Below, one piece after another: positions 63,800-64,000 of a stretch of DNA of 64,000 bases. The position numbers were made by a program, and so were the translations under genes. The stretch's first letter is position 1, and each line of letters starts with the position of its first letter. The stretch spans positions 121,534 to 185,533 of the forward strand of contig NZ_JAVFVT010000010.1 of assembly GCF_030929555.1 (NCBI RefSeq), written 5' to 3'. A model generated the notes under the pieces. It searched no databases and was not told the origin of the DNA. It saw nothing but the letters and a program-made list of their open reading frames with translations. The DNA is from Paenibacillus sp. LHD-117 (GTDB taxonomy: Bacteria > Bacillota > Bacilli > Paenibacillales > Paenibacillaceae).

Positions 63800-64000
63800 T
63801 TATCCCCGTTGGGGGTGAAGTTCTTTGCAAATCGTATAGAGACTGCATAGACCGATCTCGTCAAACCATCGGTTCGGCAATGCATATTGGGCATAGGTTG
63901 ACATGGAGCTCCGCCATGCTGTCATGCGCATGCCCGGCATTTCCTTACTCCCCCATCCTCTTCTTCGCATTTCTCGATGCAGCTTCCTGATTTTCTTCCA
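63800..64000 (-). CDS. ltrA: Group II intron-encoded reverse transcriptase/maturase, C-terminal fragment (partial)
   Basis: 66 codons and a stop are visible, reading from the window edge. The frame contains HREMRRRGWGSKEMPGMRMT, WRSSMSTYAQYALPNRWF and GLCSLYTICKEL. The WR-S...ALPN-WF...GL-SL pattern is the C-terminal end of bacterial group II intron proteins, where no HNH endonuclease domain follows. The stop lies 10 bases before domain V, the normal layout when the ORF ends close to the catalytic core. The rest of the gene is outside the window. Confidence 0.8.
   Translation of the reverse strand, partial: WKKIRKLHREMRRRGWGSKEMPGMRMTAWRSSMSTYAQYALPNRWFDEIGLCSLYTICKELHPQRG

Larger units (their letters stand above)
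63720..64000 (-). mobile_element. 3' end of a group II intron (truncated by window edge)
   Basis: Contains the C-terminal end of the intron-encoded protein (stop at 63800), domain V and domain VI in order on the minus strand. The 3' splice junction is placed at 63720 because the intron ends CTACTCGAT, with a bulged adenosine at 63726 and a terminal AT as expected. The 5' part is beyond the window. The downstream exon starts TTTTCTACG. Confidence 0.85.

Overview
The window looks like chromosomal DNA of a Gram-positive, spore-former-type bacterium of the Paenibacillaceae (Paenibacillus/Cohnella-like). The evidence is a moderately high G+C content, strong AGGAGG ribosome-binding sites, YesM/YesN-type two-component systems, many family-1 solute-binding lipoproteins, SLH-anchored and GH66 carbohydrases, gcvPA/gcvPB split glycine decarboxylase, BdbCD, and a CsoR-type copper promoter. 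Genus is inferred; there is no rRNA in the window. Most genes are on the minus strand.

Layout. 1-1.3 kb: a partial purine permease behind a guanine-class riboswitch. 1.4-4.2 kb: chrA, whose upstream region is interrupted by an IS200/IS605-type element carrying an intact tnpB and a structured RNA 3' end. 4.2-6.4 kb: a membrane protein, a SIMPL protein and a palindromic repeat element. 6.4-11.1 kb: a marR / arylsulfotransferase / sulfonate-type ABC operon, then a 52-bp tandem repeat. 11.7-16.5 kb: nitroreductase, CatE-like dioxygenase, copper ATPase CopA under a CsoR-like operator, and a GNAT. 16.5-20.4 kb: gcvPB, gcvPA and an SDR dehydrogenase downstream of lacZ.

20.4-48.6 kb is one long minus-strand carbohydrate region made of two modules. 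Module A is sensor kinase, response regulator, binding protein, two permeases, MFS transporter, GH2 beta-galactosidase. Module B is binding protein, two permeases, a GH66 lipoprotein, sensor kinase, response regulator, a second binding protein, then a 1798-residue S-layer-anchored GH66 enzyme and a GH63-like hydrolase. Near-identical cre-like sites (TGAAAGCGGTTACC type) precede the module B genes. No ATPase subunit for either sugar importer is present, so a shared MsmX/MalK-type ATPase elsewhere is expected. The likely substrates are dextran or isomalto-oligosaccharides (B) and beta-galactosides (A).

48.9-50.5 kb: a nitrilase-superfamily hydrolase and an Asp/Glu-racemase-like protein. 50.5-54.2 kb: an AT-rich island with a 700-residue polymorphic toxin, whose C-terminus resembles a CdiA-type tRNA nuclease, followed by three small genes, two of them paralogous, that look like immunity genes. 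This is the most novel-looking system here. 54.4-57.2 kb: ThuA, a Gfo/Idh/MocA oxidoreductase and a divergent AraC regulator. 57.5-62.4 kb: AlkA, BdbC/BdbD and a His-rich zinc/cadmium ATPase behind an ArsR-type operator. 62.4-64 kb: a sugar epimerase, a small protein, and the 3' end of a group II intron running off the window.
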